This document shows, in pieces, positions 63,857-64,000 of a stretch of 64,000 bases of DNA (the first letter of the stretch is position 1; each line of letters starts with the position of its first letter). The notes below the pieces were generated by a model. It did not search any database. It had not been told where the DNA came from and saw only the letters and a list, made by a program, of their open reading frames with translations. The position numbers were made by a program, and so were the translations under genes. This DNA is from Rhizobium laguerreae. GTDB lineage: Bacteria; Pseudomonadota; Alphaproteobacteria; Rhizobiales; Rhizobiaceae. Location of the stretch: NCBI RefSeq assembly GCF_002008165.1, contig NZ_MRDM01000009.1, positions 186,001-250,000 of the forward strand, in the 5' to 3' direction.

Positions 63857-64000
63857 ATGACGGAACGATATTCTCCGGAGCCCTCGAAGGCAGATCACCG
63901 AGAGCTCCTGAAGACCGGGCCGGCCATCATTGCCGCGATCGGCCTGGCGATGCTCGCAGGCTGTGCGACGAGACCATCGCCGGACGTATTGAAGCCAGTT
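63857..64000 (+). CDS. Partial lipoprotein, possibly alpha/beta hydrolase of the DUF900 type
   Basis: ATG 63857, with AGGGGA upstream, opens a frame to the window edge (48 residues). It begins MTERYSPEPSKADHRELL and has a hydrophobic segment with a lipobox (AMLAGC near residue 36), followed by ATRPSPDVLKPV. This start resembles rhizobial lipoproteins with a DUF900 alpha/beta-hydrolase domain, but too little is present to be sure. It lies 170 bases after the pump gene on the same strand. Confidence 0.6.
   Translation, partial: MTERYSPEPSKADHRELLKTGPAIIAAIGLAMLAGCATRPSPDVLKPV

Overview
The window looks like chromosome or large-replicon DNA from a Rhizobium of the R. leguminosarum/R. etli type. 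The signs are high GC coding sequence, a RIME-like intergenic palindrome element, a CIRCE-controlled groESL operon of the kind found as an extra copy in rhizobia, EcfG-type general stress promoters, and many sugar ABC transporters with LacI, GntR, GlxA and TetR regulators. No tRNA, rRNA, insertion sequence, phage gene or CRISPR array was seen. The species assignment is inference from gene content.

Left part (1-22260). A SARP/TPR regulator is followed by a PAP2-type phosphatase or haloperoxidase gene with an Asn-Lys repeat, and by a third gene that runs off the left edge. Next comes a six-gene minus-strand catabolic operon (M20 deacylase, 2-hydroxyacid dehydrogenase, cupin, aldehyde dehydrogenase, tartrate/malate-type dehydrogenase, succinate-semialdehyde-type dehydrogenase). 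Then come a GNAT protein, small proteins, LysR-HPP/CBS-DUF6522, groESL with a trailing small gene, four small stress-type genes read away from groES, two small alpha/beta-barrel proteins, a RES-type toxin with an unusually large antitoxin, and a HIT protein.

Middle and right part (22300-57650). Three carbohydrate loci follow one another. Locus A (22301-33288) combines a heparinase II/III-type lyase, a GH88 unsaturated uronyl hydrolase, DUF2264, DUF624 and a complete ABC importer. A FadR-type GntR regulator lies at 35054, and a matching motif occurs in the divergent promoter and upstream of the regulator. Locus B (35979-41718) has LacI, a GH29 fucosidase and an ABC importer without its own ATPase; the same palindrome lies in front of both divergent units. 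A solute-binding protein paired with a chemoreceptor follows (41917-45007). Locus C (46704-57642) has a binding protein, an 840-residue protein of unknown family that may be a lyase, GH105, GH28, a complete ABC importer and LacI, with 16-bp palindromes in its divergent promoter. None of the depolymerising enzymes shows a signal peptide, so these loci appear to import uronate- or fucose-containing oligosaccharides intact and cut them in the cytoplasm.

Right end (57718-64000). A TetR regulator diverges from two lipoprotein adaptors and an AcrB-type RND pump. The last gene, a lipoprotein, is cut by the window edge.

The strongest candidates for something undescribed are the 840-residue protein of locus C and its intracellular pectin route, the substrate of the six-gene operon, and the 278-residue antitoxin-like partner of the RES toxin.
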